From assembly GCA_015662615.1 (NCBI GenBank), contig DQTU01000066.1, positions 1 to 10,801 on the forward strand: a stretch of DNA of 10,801 bases. The letters run 5' to 3'. Below the pieces are notes generated by a model that did no database searches, was not told where the DNA came from, and was given only the letters and a program-made list of their open reading frames with translations. Each line of letters begins with the position of its first letter. The stretch's first letter is position 1. Of the stretch, positions 1-6,865 are shown one piece after another. This stretch comes from Campylobacterales bacterium (lineage in GTDB: Bacteria; Campylobacterota; Campylobacteria; Campylobacterales; QNZT01). A program made the translations under genes and the position numbers.

Positions 1-457
1 GATCAGGTACTTTAACTTCTGTCGTTCCCCAAGAAAACTCTACATTTGCTTTGACTCCATGAGATGCAAAATAATCACTTGTAAGATTTACAACTTCTGT
101 TGCAATAGTCTTACCTTCCAAATCTTTAGCACATGTATAAGGAGAATCCTCTTTTACCGCAAGTACCCATTTAATCGGTTTAAAACTCTGTTTTGCATAA
201 GTAAGTTCAGCAACTTCGATAACATCAGCACGATTTTCTTTTATCCAATCAAGTCCAGTCAAACCACAATCAATCTGCTCACCTTCAACATATCTAGCCA
301 TCTCTTGAGCCCGGATAAGCATACATGATAACTCAGGATCATCTACTGAGGGATAATAGTTTCTCTCTTTGACCTTTATATCGTAACCAGCTTCTTTGAA
401 AATTTTAATTGTTGATTCTTGCAGACTTCCTTTGGGAATTCCTAATTTCAGCACCAT
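1..457 (-). CDS. hisG: ATP phosphoribosyltransferase, N-terminal 152 residues (runs off window)
   Basis: HisG catalyses the first step of histidine synthesis, joining ATP and PRPP to give phosphoribosyl-ATP in the cytoplasm. Reading leftward from the ATG at 457 there is an unbroken frame to the window edge, so the 3' part is missing. The start MVLKLGIPKGSLQE is typical of the HisG N-terminus (LxIPKGxL), and RNYYP, RAQEMARYVE, CGLTGLDWI and ATEVVNLT follow the family pattern in order. The PRPP-binding loop lies beyond the window, so whether this is the long form (with a regulatory domain) or the short form (needing HisZ) cannot be told here. The start is supported by an AGGAG ribosome site about seven bases upstream. 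No other his gene is visible, and the upstream por operon is unrelated. The 5' leader is unusually structured (see the hairpins at 483-513 and 524-549). Confidence 0.93.
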   Translation of the reverse strand, partial: MVLKLGIPKGSLQESTIKIFKEAGYDIKVKERNYYPSVDDPELSCMLIRAQEMARYVEGEQIDCGLTGLDWIKENRADVIEVAELTYAKQSFKPIKWVLAVKEDSPYTCAKDLEGKTIATEVVNLTSDYFASHGVKANVEFSWGTTEVKVPD

Positions 458-482
458 TATTGCTCCTATATCTTATTAGTTT

Positions 483-513
483 CCGCCGTCTGTGCTACGC
501 ACATGGACTCTGG
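483..513. repeat. GC-rich imperfect stem-loop, possible dispersed palindromic element
   Basis: TGTGC-TAC-GCACA is a perfect 5-bp stem with a three-base loop. It is extended by GTC/GAC across a two-base bulge and then by CC/GG across an internal loop. The block from 483 to 517 is about 63% G+C, in intergenic DNA that is otherwise very AT-rich. It lies about 25 bases upstream of the hisG start and would be part of its leader RNA. Only one copy is in the window, so repeat status is inference. Confidence 0.4.
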
Positions 514-523
514 TTCCAAACCT

Positions 524-549
524 AAAAATGACAAACTATTGTCATTTTT
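524..549 (-). terminator. AT-rich 11-bp hairpin with T-run, terminator-like, inside the hisG leader
   Basis: AAAAATGACAA and TTGTCATTTTT form a perfect 11-bp stem around a four-base loop, ending in a T-run on either strand. It could end leftward transcription from por, or act as an attenuator for hisG if the -10 at 577-582 is used, because it lies downstream of that start. The stem has only three G/C pairs, so its strength as an intrinsic terminator is doubtful. Confidence 0.45.
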
Positions 550-576
550 TAACGGTTTTCACCTTTAAAAAAGGGC

Positions 577-584
577 ATTATACA
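577..584 (-). promoter_or_regulatory. Predicted sigma-70 -10 element for hisG
   Basis: On the minus strand the sequence reads TG directly followed by TATAAT, a perfect -10 hexamer. Transcription would start near 570 and give a leader of about 113 bases before the hisG ATG. No clear -35 box is seen; Campylobacterota housekeeping promoters often lack a conserved one. This is an inference from sequence alone. Confidence 0.5.
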
Positions 585-619
585 GTAAATTGATTGAGTA
601 GTTGTTTGTAGGAGGTTGC

Positions 620-645
620 GACAAAGAGAAGAATATCCCTTTGTC
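620..645 (-). other. Stem-loop just after porB
   Basis: GACAAAG and CTTTGTC can form a 7-bp stem around a 12-base loop, starting eight bases after the porB stop codon. No T-run follows on the minus strand, so it is not a classical intrinsic terminator. It may protect the 3' end of the por mRNA or be incidental. Confidence 0.35.
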
Positions 646-652
646 TAAATTT

Positions 653-1609
653 TTATACTTTTGCTTCTTCTCTTCTTTGTAAATATTCCCATTGTTTATC
701 TACATTTACTTGCCACTCATCCAAGATATGTTTCCACTCTGGTTTAAACAAGTGTTTAAATCTTCCTTGTGCTCCTAAATAATCCTTCACAGGAATTACA
801 TTTTTAGGACGATAAGTGATATTTAGCTCTGTTCCATTTATGATTTCATAAAGTGGGAATACTAAAGAATCCGTTGCTAAATCAGAAACTGCAATTGTAT
901 CTTTGGGATCAAACTTCCACTCAGTTGTACACGCTGAAATTGCATTTAGATATACTGGACCTTCAGTTGCTAATGCTCTTTGCATTTTTTTCAACATATC
1001 TTTCCATTTGTTTGGAGACATTTGTGCAACATATGGAGCACCGTGTGCAGCCATAATTCCAACTAAATCCTTTTTCATCTGCTTCTCACCATAAGAAACT
1101 CGTCCAGCAGGAGATGTTGTAGCTGATGAACCGATAGGTGTTGCAGAACTTCTTTGACCACCTGTGTTTGCATAAACTTCATTATCAAGACAAATATATG
1201 TAAAGTCATGACCTCTTTCAACTGCGCCACTTAGCCATTGGAAACCAATATCGTAAGTTGAACCATCTCCACCAAAAGCAACAAATTTTACAGGAGCGTC
1301 AGGATCTTTAAGTGTCCCTTTTCTCTTTCTTGCTTTATGCATAGCCTCAGCTCCAGAAATTGAAGTCGCAGCATTTTCAAATCCGATATGAATCCATGAA
1401 GTATCCCATGAAGTATATGGATAAACCGCCGTTGAAACTTCTAAACAACCTGTGTTTGAAGAGATAACTAAGTTATCATCCGTACAGTTCATCAACTCTC
1501 TAACGATGATAGAGTGTGCACAACCTGGACATAAAAGGTGTGCTCCCTCAAATCTATCATTTGCTGTTGATAACTCTTTTAAGTTTTTAATCTTTTTAAT
1601 AGTACTCAT
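653..1609 (-). CDS. porB: Pyruvate:ferredoxin oxidoreductase, beta subunit (TPP-binding)
   Basis: This is the beta chain of the oxygen-sensitive enzyme that interconverts pyruvate + CoA and acetyl-CoA + CO2 with low-potential ferredoxin or flavodoxin in the cytoplasm. It carries thiamine diphosphate and the proximal [4Fe-4S] cluster. CPGC (C27, C30), C55 in NTGCLEV and C227 are the expected cluster ligands. G114-D115-G116 followed by N143 in NEVYANTGGQ is the TPP/Mg motif. At 318 residues it is normal for the Helicobacter-type enzyme. The ATG follows an AGGGGA site and lies 15 bases after the porA stop, so it is the last gene of a four-gene operon. The related 2-oxoglutarate enzyme (Oor) is the main alternative; the gamma-delta-alpha-beta order and subunit sizes favour pyruvate. 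It can work in the oxidative direction or, in autotrophic relatives, as the reductive TCA pyruvate synthase. Confidence 0.95.
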   Translation of the reverse strand: MSTIKKIKNLKELSTANDRFEGAHLLCPGCAHSIIVRELMNCTDDNLVISSNTGCLEVSTAVYPYTSWDTSWIHIGFENAATSISGAEAMHKARKRKGTLKDPDAPVKFVAFGGDGSTYDIGFQWLSGAVERGHDFTYICLDNEVYANTGGQRSSATPIGSSATTSPAGRVSYGEKQMKKDLVGIMAAHGAPYVAQMSPNKWKDMLKKMQRALATEGPVYLNAISACTTEWKFDPKDTIAVSDLATDSLVFPLYEIINGTELNITYRPKNVIPVKDYLGAQGRFKHLFKPEWKHILDEWQVNVDKQWEYLQRREEAKV

Positions 1610-1624
1610 AATTTTTCCCCTATC

Positions 1625-2848
1625 CTATTCAAAATACTCTAATTTTGGGCCTCTTAGGCTTATAAACTGTTGTATTTTCCCTGTTCTTTTACCAGATTTT
1701 GCATTTGCATCTAGCTCTCTATAAATATCTTTAATCGCTTCCACGGTTAAATCTCTACCACCTAAACCATAGATATAGTTTGTGATAAGTGGTCTTGTAT
1801 CTTCTGCATATAGTGCTGATGCAACTTCATTATAAAGTGCACCAAGAGCTCCACCAGGAGAACTTCTATCCATACATGCTATCGCTTTTGTACCTTTTAG
1901 TGCATCTCTAACATTATCAAACGGAAATGGTCTAAAACATCTTGGACTTACAACACCAGCTTTGATACCTTCAGTTTTTCTAATCTCTTCCGCAACCATT
2001 TTTGCAGTCTCAACAGTAGTACCAAGTGCTATGATAGCAACTTCAGCATCTTCCATCAAGTAACTTTCAACTCTCTTATACTCACGACCTGTCAACTCTT
2101 TGAACTCTTCAAAAACTTTATCGATCACAGGACGAGAATCTAAAATCGCTTTGTGTTGTTTAGCTTTATGCTCATAATGCCAATCTTCTTCAGTCTGTGC
2201 ACCATAAGTAACAGGCTTTGAGAAGTCTAACATCTCATCAATTGCTAAGTAATCACCTACAAATTTATATGCTGCATCATCCGTTAAAGGATAGATGTTT
2301 TGTGCAGTGTGTGAAGTGATAAAACCATCTTGATGTACCATCACAGGCAATCTTACTGACTCATCTTCACCAATTTTAAATGCGATAAGTGTCAAATCGT
2401 ATGCTTCTTGAGCATTAAATGCATCCAGTTGAAGCCAACCAGAATCACGACCAAGATACATATCTGAGTGATCACCACGAACATTTAGAGGGGAAGCTAA
2501 TGCTCTATTTACTACATTTAAAACGATAGGAAGTCTCATACCAGATGCTTGATATAAAACCTCAACCATCAAAGCAAGACCTTGTGAAGAAGTCGCAGTT
2601 GCAACTCGTCCACCAGCAGCTGCCGCACCGATACAACCACTCATCGCAGCATGTTCACTCTCAACCATGATAAATTCACCATCAACATAACCATCTGATA
2701 AGAATTTCGCATACCCTTCAACAATAGGTGTTGATGGAGTAATTGGATAAGCTGCAACAACATCGATTTGAGCTTGTCTCATCGCTTGTGCTGACGCAAA
2801 GTTACCATCCCATACTTCTACTTCTTGTATATCCCACTTTTCTGCCAT
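1625..2848 (-). CDS. porA: Pyruvate:ferredoxin oxidoreductase, alpha subunit
   Basis: This is the alpha chain, which forms the active site together with PorB. Its N-terminal pyrimidine-binding domain carries the family motif YPITPST (residues 34-40) and the conserved glutamate region ESEHAAMS (63-70). The next part, with ATATSSQGLALM, VVNRAL and RGDHSDMYLGRDSGW, follows known alpha chains. The later region with IIALGTT and CFRPFPFD matches the transketolase C-terminal-like domain, and MDRSSPGGALG comes after it. At 407 residues it is full length. The start is two bases after the porD stop, and its GAGG ribosome site sits within the end of porD, so translation is probably coupled. No defects are seen. 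Confidence 0.96.
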   Translation of the reverse strand: MAEKWDIQEVEVWDGNFASAQAMRQAQIDVVAAYPITPSTPIVEGYAKFLSDGYVDGEFIMVESEHAAMSGCIGAAAAGGRVATATSSQGLALMVEVLYQASGMRLPIVLNVVNRALASPLNVRGDHSDMYLGRDSGWLQLDAFNAQEAYDLTLIAFKIGEDESVRLPVMVHQDGFITSHTAQNIYPLTDDAAYKFVGDYLAIDEMLDFSKPVTYGAQTEEDWHYEHKAKQHKAILDSRPVIDKVFEEFKELTGREYKRVESYLMEDAEVAIIALGTTVETAKMVAEEIRKTEGIKAGVVSPRCFRPFPFDNVRDALKGTKAIACMDRSSPGGALGALYNEVASALYAEDTRPLITNYIYGLGGRDLTVEAIKDIYRELDANAKSGKRTGKIQQFISLRGPKLEYFE

Positions 2849-2850
2849 AA

Positions 2851-3303
2851 TTAATCCTCACCCTTTTTCTTTTTTTCAGGCCACTCACTAAGTGCTGCCT
2901 CTATCTCTTGTTGTTCGTTGAACATCAATAATGATTTTGGATTTGTAGGACAAACTTCCACACAAATTCCACAACCTTTACAGTGATCAAAATCAATACC
3001 AATCATAATCTTATCACGAGAAATGATAGATGTATCTGGACAAAATACCCAGCAATTTTGACAATCTATACATATATCTCTGTTGTAAATTGGTTTAACA
3101 ATTCGCCAATCAGCAACACTAGCTGTCTGTGAATTTGTCTCAGCATAATCTCTCTCTTCTGCTTTCAAAAAAGAGGCATTTTCAGTAACTCCATTAAAAG
3201 AGTTCAGAAGTATTCCTTGATTTACTTCATCCCACCCAAGTAGATCTTCGCTACCTAAAAACTTCGGTTCTTTACTGGACTGGTGTCTTTCGTCGTGTGT
3301 CAT
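2851..3303 (-). CDS. porD: Pyruvate:ferredoxin oxidoreductase, delta subunit (2x[4Fe-4S] ferredoxin)
   Basis: This small iron-sulfur subunit passes electrons from the PorAB active site to an external carrier. The C-terminal half is a bacterial-type ferredoxin with two complete cysteine sets: C78, C81, C84, C88 (CIDCQNCWVFCP) and C108, C111, C114, C118 (CKGCGICVEVCP). Ahead of it are about 70 residues without cysteines, longer than needed for a minimal ferredoxin and possibly a docking arm for the complex. The C-terminus is lysine-rich (EKKKKGED). Its ATG overlaps the porC stop in the sequence ATGA, so it is read by coupled translation. At 150 residues it is slightly longer than I expect for the Helicobacter protein. 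Confidence 0.93.
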   Translation of the reverse strand: MTHDERHQSSKEPKFLGSEDLLGWDEVNQGILLNSFNGVTENASFLKAEERDYAETNSQTASVADWRIVKPIYNRDICIDCQNCWVFCPDTSIISRDKIMIGIDFDHCKGCGICVEVCPTNPKSLLMFNEQQEIEAALSEWPEKKKKGED

Positions 3304-3866
3304 TTACTCCCCTTTACATCATCATATGCAACTGTAATAGCTTCCATATTTGCATCTATAATTCTCTGTGGAAATTTAGAAAGAACTTTAAGCATCTTCT
3401 CTTTAAAGTAATCCAACTCAAACATTCCTGAAACTTTTACTAAAGCCCCAAGCATTGGAGTGTTTGGAATTGCTCGTCCAATCGTATCCATAGAGATCTT
3501 CATAGCATCTAAAGTATAAACATCTTTACCTTTTAGCTTTGGAATTGCAGCCACTAACTCTTCAGTTGATAAATGTGTAGTGATGATATATTTTGTATCT
3601 TCTCTCTCATTTTCTGTGATGTCAGCCGTATAAGCAAGTGCAGGATCTAAAACCAACACATATTGCGGGTTCATATATTTTGCATGATTGATTATCTGCT
3701 TATCATCAATTCTGTTGTAAGCAGTCATCGCTGCTCCCCTTTTTGCAGAGCCATACAATGCAAATGCTTGTACCTCTTTACCCGTAGTAGAGATTACATC
3801 CCCTAGACCCTTAGCCGCCGTAACTGCACCTTGTCCAGCACGACTATGCCATCTGATTTCAACCAT
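3300..3866 (-). CDS. porC: Pyruvate:ferredoxin oxidoreductase, gamma subunit
   Basis: This is the gamma chain of the enzyme and the first gene of the operon (called porC or porG in different genomes). It has the hallmark N-terminus EIRWHSRAGQGAVTAAKGL, then YGSAKRGAAMTAYNRI and PNTPMLGALVK near residues 135-145, all typical of the family. At 188 residues it is complete. The start at 3866 has an AAGGGG site upstream, and the end overlaps porD by four bases. It contains no cofactor-binding cysteines, as expected. The 75-base gap to the preceding HAD gene is enough for a separate promoter. Confidence 0.95.
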   Translation of the reverse strand: MVEIRWHSRAGQGAVTAAKGLGDVISTTGKEVQAFALYGSAKRGAAMTAYNRIDDKQIINHAKYMNPQYVLVLDPALAYTADITENEREDTKYIITTHLSTEELVAAIPKLKGKDVYTLDAMKISMDTIGRAIPNTPMLGALVKVSGMFELDYFKEKMLKVLSKFPQRIIDANMEAITVAYDDVKGSK

Positions 3867-3901
3867 AAATACCCCTTATCATAAAATTTCTACCAAATTG
3901 T

Positions 3902-3907
3902 TCTATA
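3902..3907 (-). promoter_or_regulatory. Candidate -10 element for the por operon
   Basis: The minus strand reads TATAGA within a very AT-rich stretch about 35 bases upstream of the porC ATG, which would give a short leader carrying the AAGGGG site. A second possible hexamer, TATGAT, lies too close to the start to leave room for the ribosome site in the mRNA. Weak evidence; co-transcription from the upstream genes is also possible. Confidence 0.25.
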
Positions 3908-3941
3908 ATTTTAGGTTATTACGGCTTTAGATTAGCTTTAG

Positions 3942-4592
3942 TTATAGCTTAATAATTTTTTTTATATAAGATACTGCACTTTTTGTATCATTTTGTATAA
4001 TTTCAGTACATTTTTGGAGTTGTTCATCTGCTCCATAACCACATGTAACACCTACTGATTTAAGTCCTGCATCTTTTGCACTTACCATATCAAGACAAGT
4101 ATCACCGATCATCCAAATATTTTCTTTATAATGTATATCCATCTGATACAATGCTTTTAATATAGGCTCTGGATGTGGCTTAGGATTTATAACATCTTCT
4201 CTACCTATAAGAACTTCAAAATACTCCATAACACCCATATGCTCTAAAAGCTCCCTTGAGTAAGTTCCAGTTTTTGTGGTTACTACACCAAGCCTAGCAA
4301 ATTTTGAAGCTTCGATAATTGCCTCTTTCGCATCAGGTAAAAAGTGTGTCATAGTTTTTGATCTTTGGCGATAATGAAACTTATACTGATCTACGAAATC
4401 CCAAATCTTCTCTTTTTCTACACCTAAATGTTCATACATATAATCAAGCGGATGTCCAATAAGAGATTTTATCTTGTTGTGCTCTGGAGATTGAAGCCCA
4501 AAATCTTTATAAGAGTCTTCAAAACATAGAAGAATTGCCTCGGTGGAGTCAAGAAGTGTACCATCTAGGTCAAAAAGTATTGTGGTTTTCAA
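3942..4592 (-). CDS. HAD-family hydrolase, phosphoglycolate phosphatase-like (TTG start)
   Basis: This is a cytoplasmic haloacid-dehalogenase phosphatase of the Gph type. All four motifs are present: I, DLDGTLLDS with nucleophile D8 and acid D10; II, the threonine pair T105/T106 in LGVVTTKT; III, K138 in PKPHPEP; IV, GDTCLDM with D164 and D168. Residues between motifs I and II (about 17-85) form a helical cap of the C1 type. At 216 residues it is normal for Gph. The true substrate cannot be read from sequence; phosphoglycolate is the usual guess and would fit an oxygen-consuming cell. The first codon is TTG, overlapping the stop of the upstream gene as TTGA, with no visible ribosome site, so it probably depends on re-initiation. 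No ATG lies upstream in frame before that stop, and the D8 nucleophile requires this start. Confidence 0.9.
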   Translation of the reverse strand: MKTTILFDLDGTLLDSTEAILLCFEDSYKDFGLQSPEHNKIKSLIGHPLDYMYEHLGVEKEKIWDFVDQYKFHYRQRSKTMTHFLPDAKEAIIEASKFARLGVVTTKTGTYSRELLEHMGVMEYFEVLIGREDVINPKPHPEPILKALYQMDIHYKENIWMIGDTCLDMVSAKDAGLKSVGVTCGYGADEQLQKCTEIIQNDTKSAVSYIKKIIKL

Positions 4593-6088
4593 GGTTTAAC
4601 CCAGTCAATCACATTATGCATAACACCAATAATTGATTGACTCACATTTTCAATATCCTTACTTACAACTGTAATGCTATTTGGCACATACAAAAAGAGG
4701 TAAGGATTATCTTTAACAATCGTTCTATAAATCTCTTTATAAATAACTCCTAACTTTTTCCTATCAATAGTCTTTTCAGCCTTTTTAATCAGATAATCAA
4801 CTTTATCACTTTTATAACTGACAAAATTAAATCCACCCTTTTTACTCCCCTCACTATGCCAAATACTGTAGGCATCAGGCATCAGTCCTAACGCCCAACC
4901 CAAAACTACGGTTTCAAATTTTCTAGGCATTACGACGGTATTTAAAAATGCCTGCCACTCCATAGTTCTAATAGTTGCTTTGATACCTGCTTTTCTCAAT
5001 TGATGTTGCATTATTTGTGTAGCATAAACACGAGTGGGATTATTTGAGTTAGTTACTATCTCAAATTCAAATGGATTGCTCTCATCGTATCCAGCTTCTT
5101 TTAATAGTGCTTTTGCTTTTTTAATATTCTGTGTTGGAGCTTTGATGCTCTCATCATAAGCAAAAGTTTCTGGCATAAAAGGTCCATTACAAATCTGTCC
5201 ATGACCAAAAAACAGGATATCAACCATCTCTTGTCTATCTATCGCTAGAGAAATTGCCTCTCTTACTTTTGGATTTTGAAACTTTGGATTATTGTGGTTA
5301 AAACCAAGATAAGTATAACTATTTGAAATCTTTTCAAAAAAGTTAAACTTCTTTTTAAAATCCTCATCAATTTGTCGCTCTATCTGCAAAGGTGTGAGAC
5401 CTCCAAGATCAAGTTTGCCCGATTTTAACATCAAAAATTCCGTTGCAGGATCTGGCATAAAATGATATACAATTTTTTTGATATTTGGCTCATGTTCAAA
5501 ATAAGTTTTATTTGCATTTAAAACAATATCTTTTGAAATTTCAAAACTATCTATTGTGTATTTTCCAGTTCCTATTGGCTTTTGGTTAAAAGCACTTGTC
5601 ATGATCTCTTCTTCATGTTCAAGTTTATGTTTAGGAACTATACTCATCATCCACGTCTCTAACGCCTTAAAATAAGGCTCTTTATACTTTATCTCGACCG
5701 TATGTTTATCGATAACATTAACACTTTTTACATATCTAAACTGACTTGTATAAGGCGTAAAGATCTTTGGCGAATTGATAAGCTCATAGGTAAATTTCAC
5801 ATCTTCAGCACTAAAAGGAACACCATCACTCCACATTACATCACGTCGCAATTTAAAAAGTACCGTTATCTCATCTATGAACTCATAACTCTCAGCAAGT
5901 TGGGTTTTAATCTTCCCCTCTTTATCATAGGTTAAAAGTGAAGAAAATATCCAATCACCTATCTCAGAGCTCGCACTATCGGTAGAAATAAGTGGATTTA
6001 GTTTACTCGGGCTTGAAGAGATTGAGAGATGCAGGGTTGAAGCTATTAGATCTAATACAAAAATCAAAGTTAAAATTAAATATTTCAT
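4589..6088 (-). CDS. Periplasmic solute-binding protein, family 5 (peptide/nickel type)
   Basis: This is a binding protein of the oligopeptide/nickel ABC-importer class (SBP_bac_5). Residues 1-17 are a signal peptide (MKY, then a hydrophobic stretch ending LIAS) with no lipobox cysteine, so the mature protein should be free in the periplasm. Family features in order are: NPLISTDSASS near 32-42, LAESYEF, WSDGVPFSAEDVKFTYE, the GTGKY turn, YLGFNHNNP, VREAISLAIDR and AKALLKEAGYD. At 499 residues it is full length. No permease or ATPase gene is next to it; instead it is translationally coupled to a HAD phosphatase. The ligand is unknown. The ATG has no ribosome site and lies six bases after a perfect -10 hexamer, so the mRNA may be leaderless. 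Confidence 0.9.
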   Translation of the reverse strand: MKYLILTLIFVLDLIASTLHLSISSSPSKLNPLISTDSASSEIGDWIFSSLLTYDKEGKIKTQLAESYEFIDEITVLFKLRRDVMWSDGVPFSAEDVKFTYELINSPKIFTPYTSQFRYVKSVNVIDKHTVEIKYKEPYFKALETWMMSIVPKHKLEHEEEIMTSAFNQKPIGTGKYTIDSFEISKDIVLNANKTYFEHEPNIKKIVYHFMPDPATEFLMLKSGKLDLGGLTPLQIERQIDEDFKKKFNFFEKISNSYTYLGFNHNNPKFQNPKVREAISLAIDRQEMVDILFFGHGQICNGPFMPETFAYDESIKAPTQNIKKAKALLKEAGYDESNPFEFEIVTNSNNPTRVYATQIMQHQLRKAGIKATIRTMEWQAFLNTVVMPRKFETVVLGWALGLMPDAYSIWHSEGSKKGGFNFVSYKSDKVDYLIKKAEKTIDRKKLGVIYKEIYRTIVKDNPYLFLYVPNSITVVSKDIENVSQSIIGVMHNVIDWVKP

Positions 6089-6093
6089 AATGG

Positions 6094-6103
6094 GATTATA
6101 ATC
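6094..6103. promoter_or_regulatory. Palindromic -10 element serving two divergent genes
   Basis: GATTATAATC is its own reverse complement, so each strand reads TATAAT: plus strand 6097-6102, minus strand 6095-6100. Rightward it would start the mRNA for the YfaZ-like gene with a leader of about 36 bases containing its ribosome site. Leftward the start would fall at or next to the A of the binding-protein ATG at 6088. No convincing -35 box is seen on either side. Confidence 0.5.
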
Positions 6104-6145
6104 AACAATATCTTAATATTGAAAACAACTTATGAGGAAACGACT

Positions 6146-6718
6146 ATGAAAAAATTAATACTTTTACTACTTATTATAAATCTAAATATCTTTGCAATGG
6201 ACAAAGCATCATTTGGGTTAAATATCAACACAGACGATTTAGAAGTTGAGGGAAGAACTTCCTTGGCTTTTACTACCAATGATCCAGTTTATAGAAACTT
6301 TTATGTTGATGCAAACTTCATCAATGCAGATGATACACTTTTTGGCTTTGGACTATTTGTGGAAAATTCTCCGATAAATTATCAAAATATTGCATTTTCT
6401 ATCGGTTTGAGAGCAATTTTTACAGACAATGGAAATGATAGTTTTACCGCTATTCCTATTATGCTTGGTGCAAAAGCAAGAATGTATTTAGGAAATTTAC
6501 CCAAAAGTAATTTAGGTGTAAAGTTTGCCTATGCACCAAGTCCACTTACATTTCAAGATGCTGATAGCTATTTTGAGTATAGAGTTGAAGTAGATATGAG
6601 CATCATTGAAAATGTTAATATATATGTAGGCTATAGAAATATTGATACAAATTATGCAAATAGAGATGTCAATTACAATGACTCTATGTATGTAGGATTT
6701 AAATTCGTATTGGATTAA
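6146..6718 (+). CDS. YfaZ-like outer-membrane protein
   Basis: I read this as a member of the YfaZ family, small beta-barrel-like envelope proteins of unknown role. The chosen start at 6146 has a GAGGA site at 6134-6138 and gives a clean signal peptide (MKK, hydrophobic stretch, cleavage after NIFA, about residue 17). An upstream in-frame TTG at 6119 would add nine residues in front of the signal peptide and is unlikely. The mature part of about 173 residues alternates polar and hydrophobic residues in strand-like blocks separated by acidic turns (TDNGNDS, DADSY). The C-terminal VGYRNIDTNY and MYVGFKFVLD resemble the end of YfaZ-type barrels. It lacks a lipobox. The gene stands alone and diverges from the binding-protein gene. 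Family assignment is by resemblance only; a generic small porin-like protein is the alternative. Confidence 0.75.
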   Translation: MKKLILLLLIINLNIFAMDKASFGLNINTDDLEVEGRTSLAFTTNDPVYRNFYVDANFINADDTLFGFGLFVENSPINYQNIAFSIGLRAIFTDNGNDSFTAIPIMLGAKARMYLGNLPKSNLGVKFAYAPSPLTFQDADSYFEYRVEVDMSIIENVNIYVGYRNIDTNYANRDVNYNDSMYVGFKFVLD

Positions 6719-6721
6719 AAC

Positions 6722-6865
6722 ATGTTAGAACAGTATATAGAGGCGATTGAAAATAGTAATATCGTCTCTAAAAACTGATATTGATGGCATCATAACCTTT
6801 GTCAACGATGAGTTTTGCAAAATCTCTAAATTCTCCAGAGATGAGTTAATCGGTAAAAATCACTT
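6722..6865 (+). pseudogene. Remnant of a PAS-domain sensor protein (frameshifted, truncated)
   Basis: An ATG four bases after the yfaZ stop opens MLEQYIEAIENSNIVSK and stops at TGA 6776-6778. Shifting frame inside the A-run at 6770-6774 (five A where four would keep the frame) restores TDIDGIITFVNDEFCKIS, then FSRDELIGKNH. This is the classic start of a PAS sensor domain (IVSKTDxxGxITxVNDxFCxISxxSxxELIGKxH). Known homologues normally continue with a sequence like NIVRHPDMP; here that part is absent and the sequence switches to a response-regulator tail. The original was probably a PAS-containing histidine kinase or chemoreceptor of a kind abundant in Campylobacterota. With one frameshift and loss of everything after about residue 46 it cannot be functional. 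Confidence 0.8.

Noticed and set aside
59..328. Plus-strand open frame of 89 codons
   Set aside because: It lies wholly antisense to hisG, has no ribosome site and no recognisable domain.
466..504. Short leader ORF (12 codons, starting MCVAQ) on the minus strand ahead of hisG
   Set aside because: It contains no histidine codons and only a weak ribosome site, so it does not look like a his attenuator peptide; it arises from the GC-rich stem-loop sequence.
481..523. tRNA-like fragment suggested by the GC-rich block and GGTTCC
   Set aside because: No cloverleaf can be formed: there is no acceptor stem, anticodon arm or correct T-loop spacing.
853..1724. Several plus-strand open frames opposite porB and porA
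   Set aside because: They are antisense shadows of strongly conserved por genes, overlap one another, and have no family resemblance.
5702..5935. Plus-strand open frame opposite the binding-protein gene
   Set aside because: Antisense to a complete conserved gene; composition looks like a frame shadow.
6119..6145. Upstream TTG start for the YfaZ-like protein
   Set aside because: It would place nine polar residues ahead of a perfect signal peptide; the ATG at 6146 has a proper GAGGA site.
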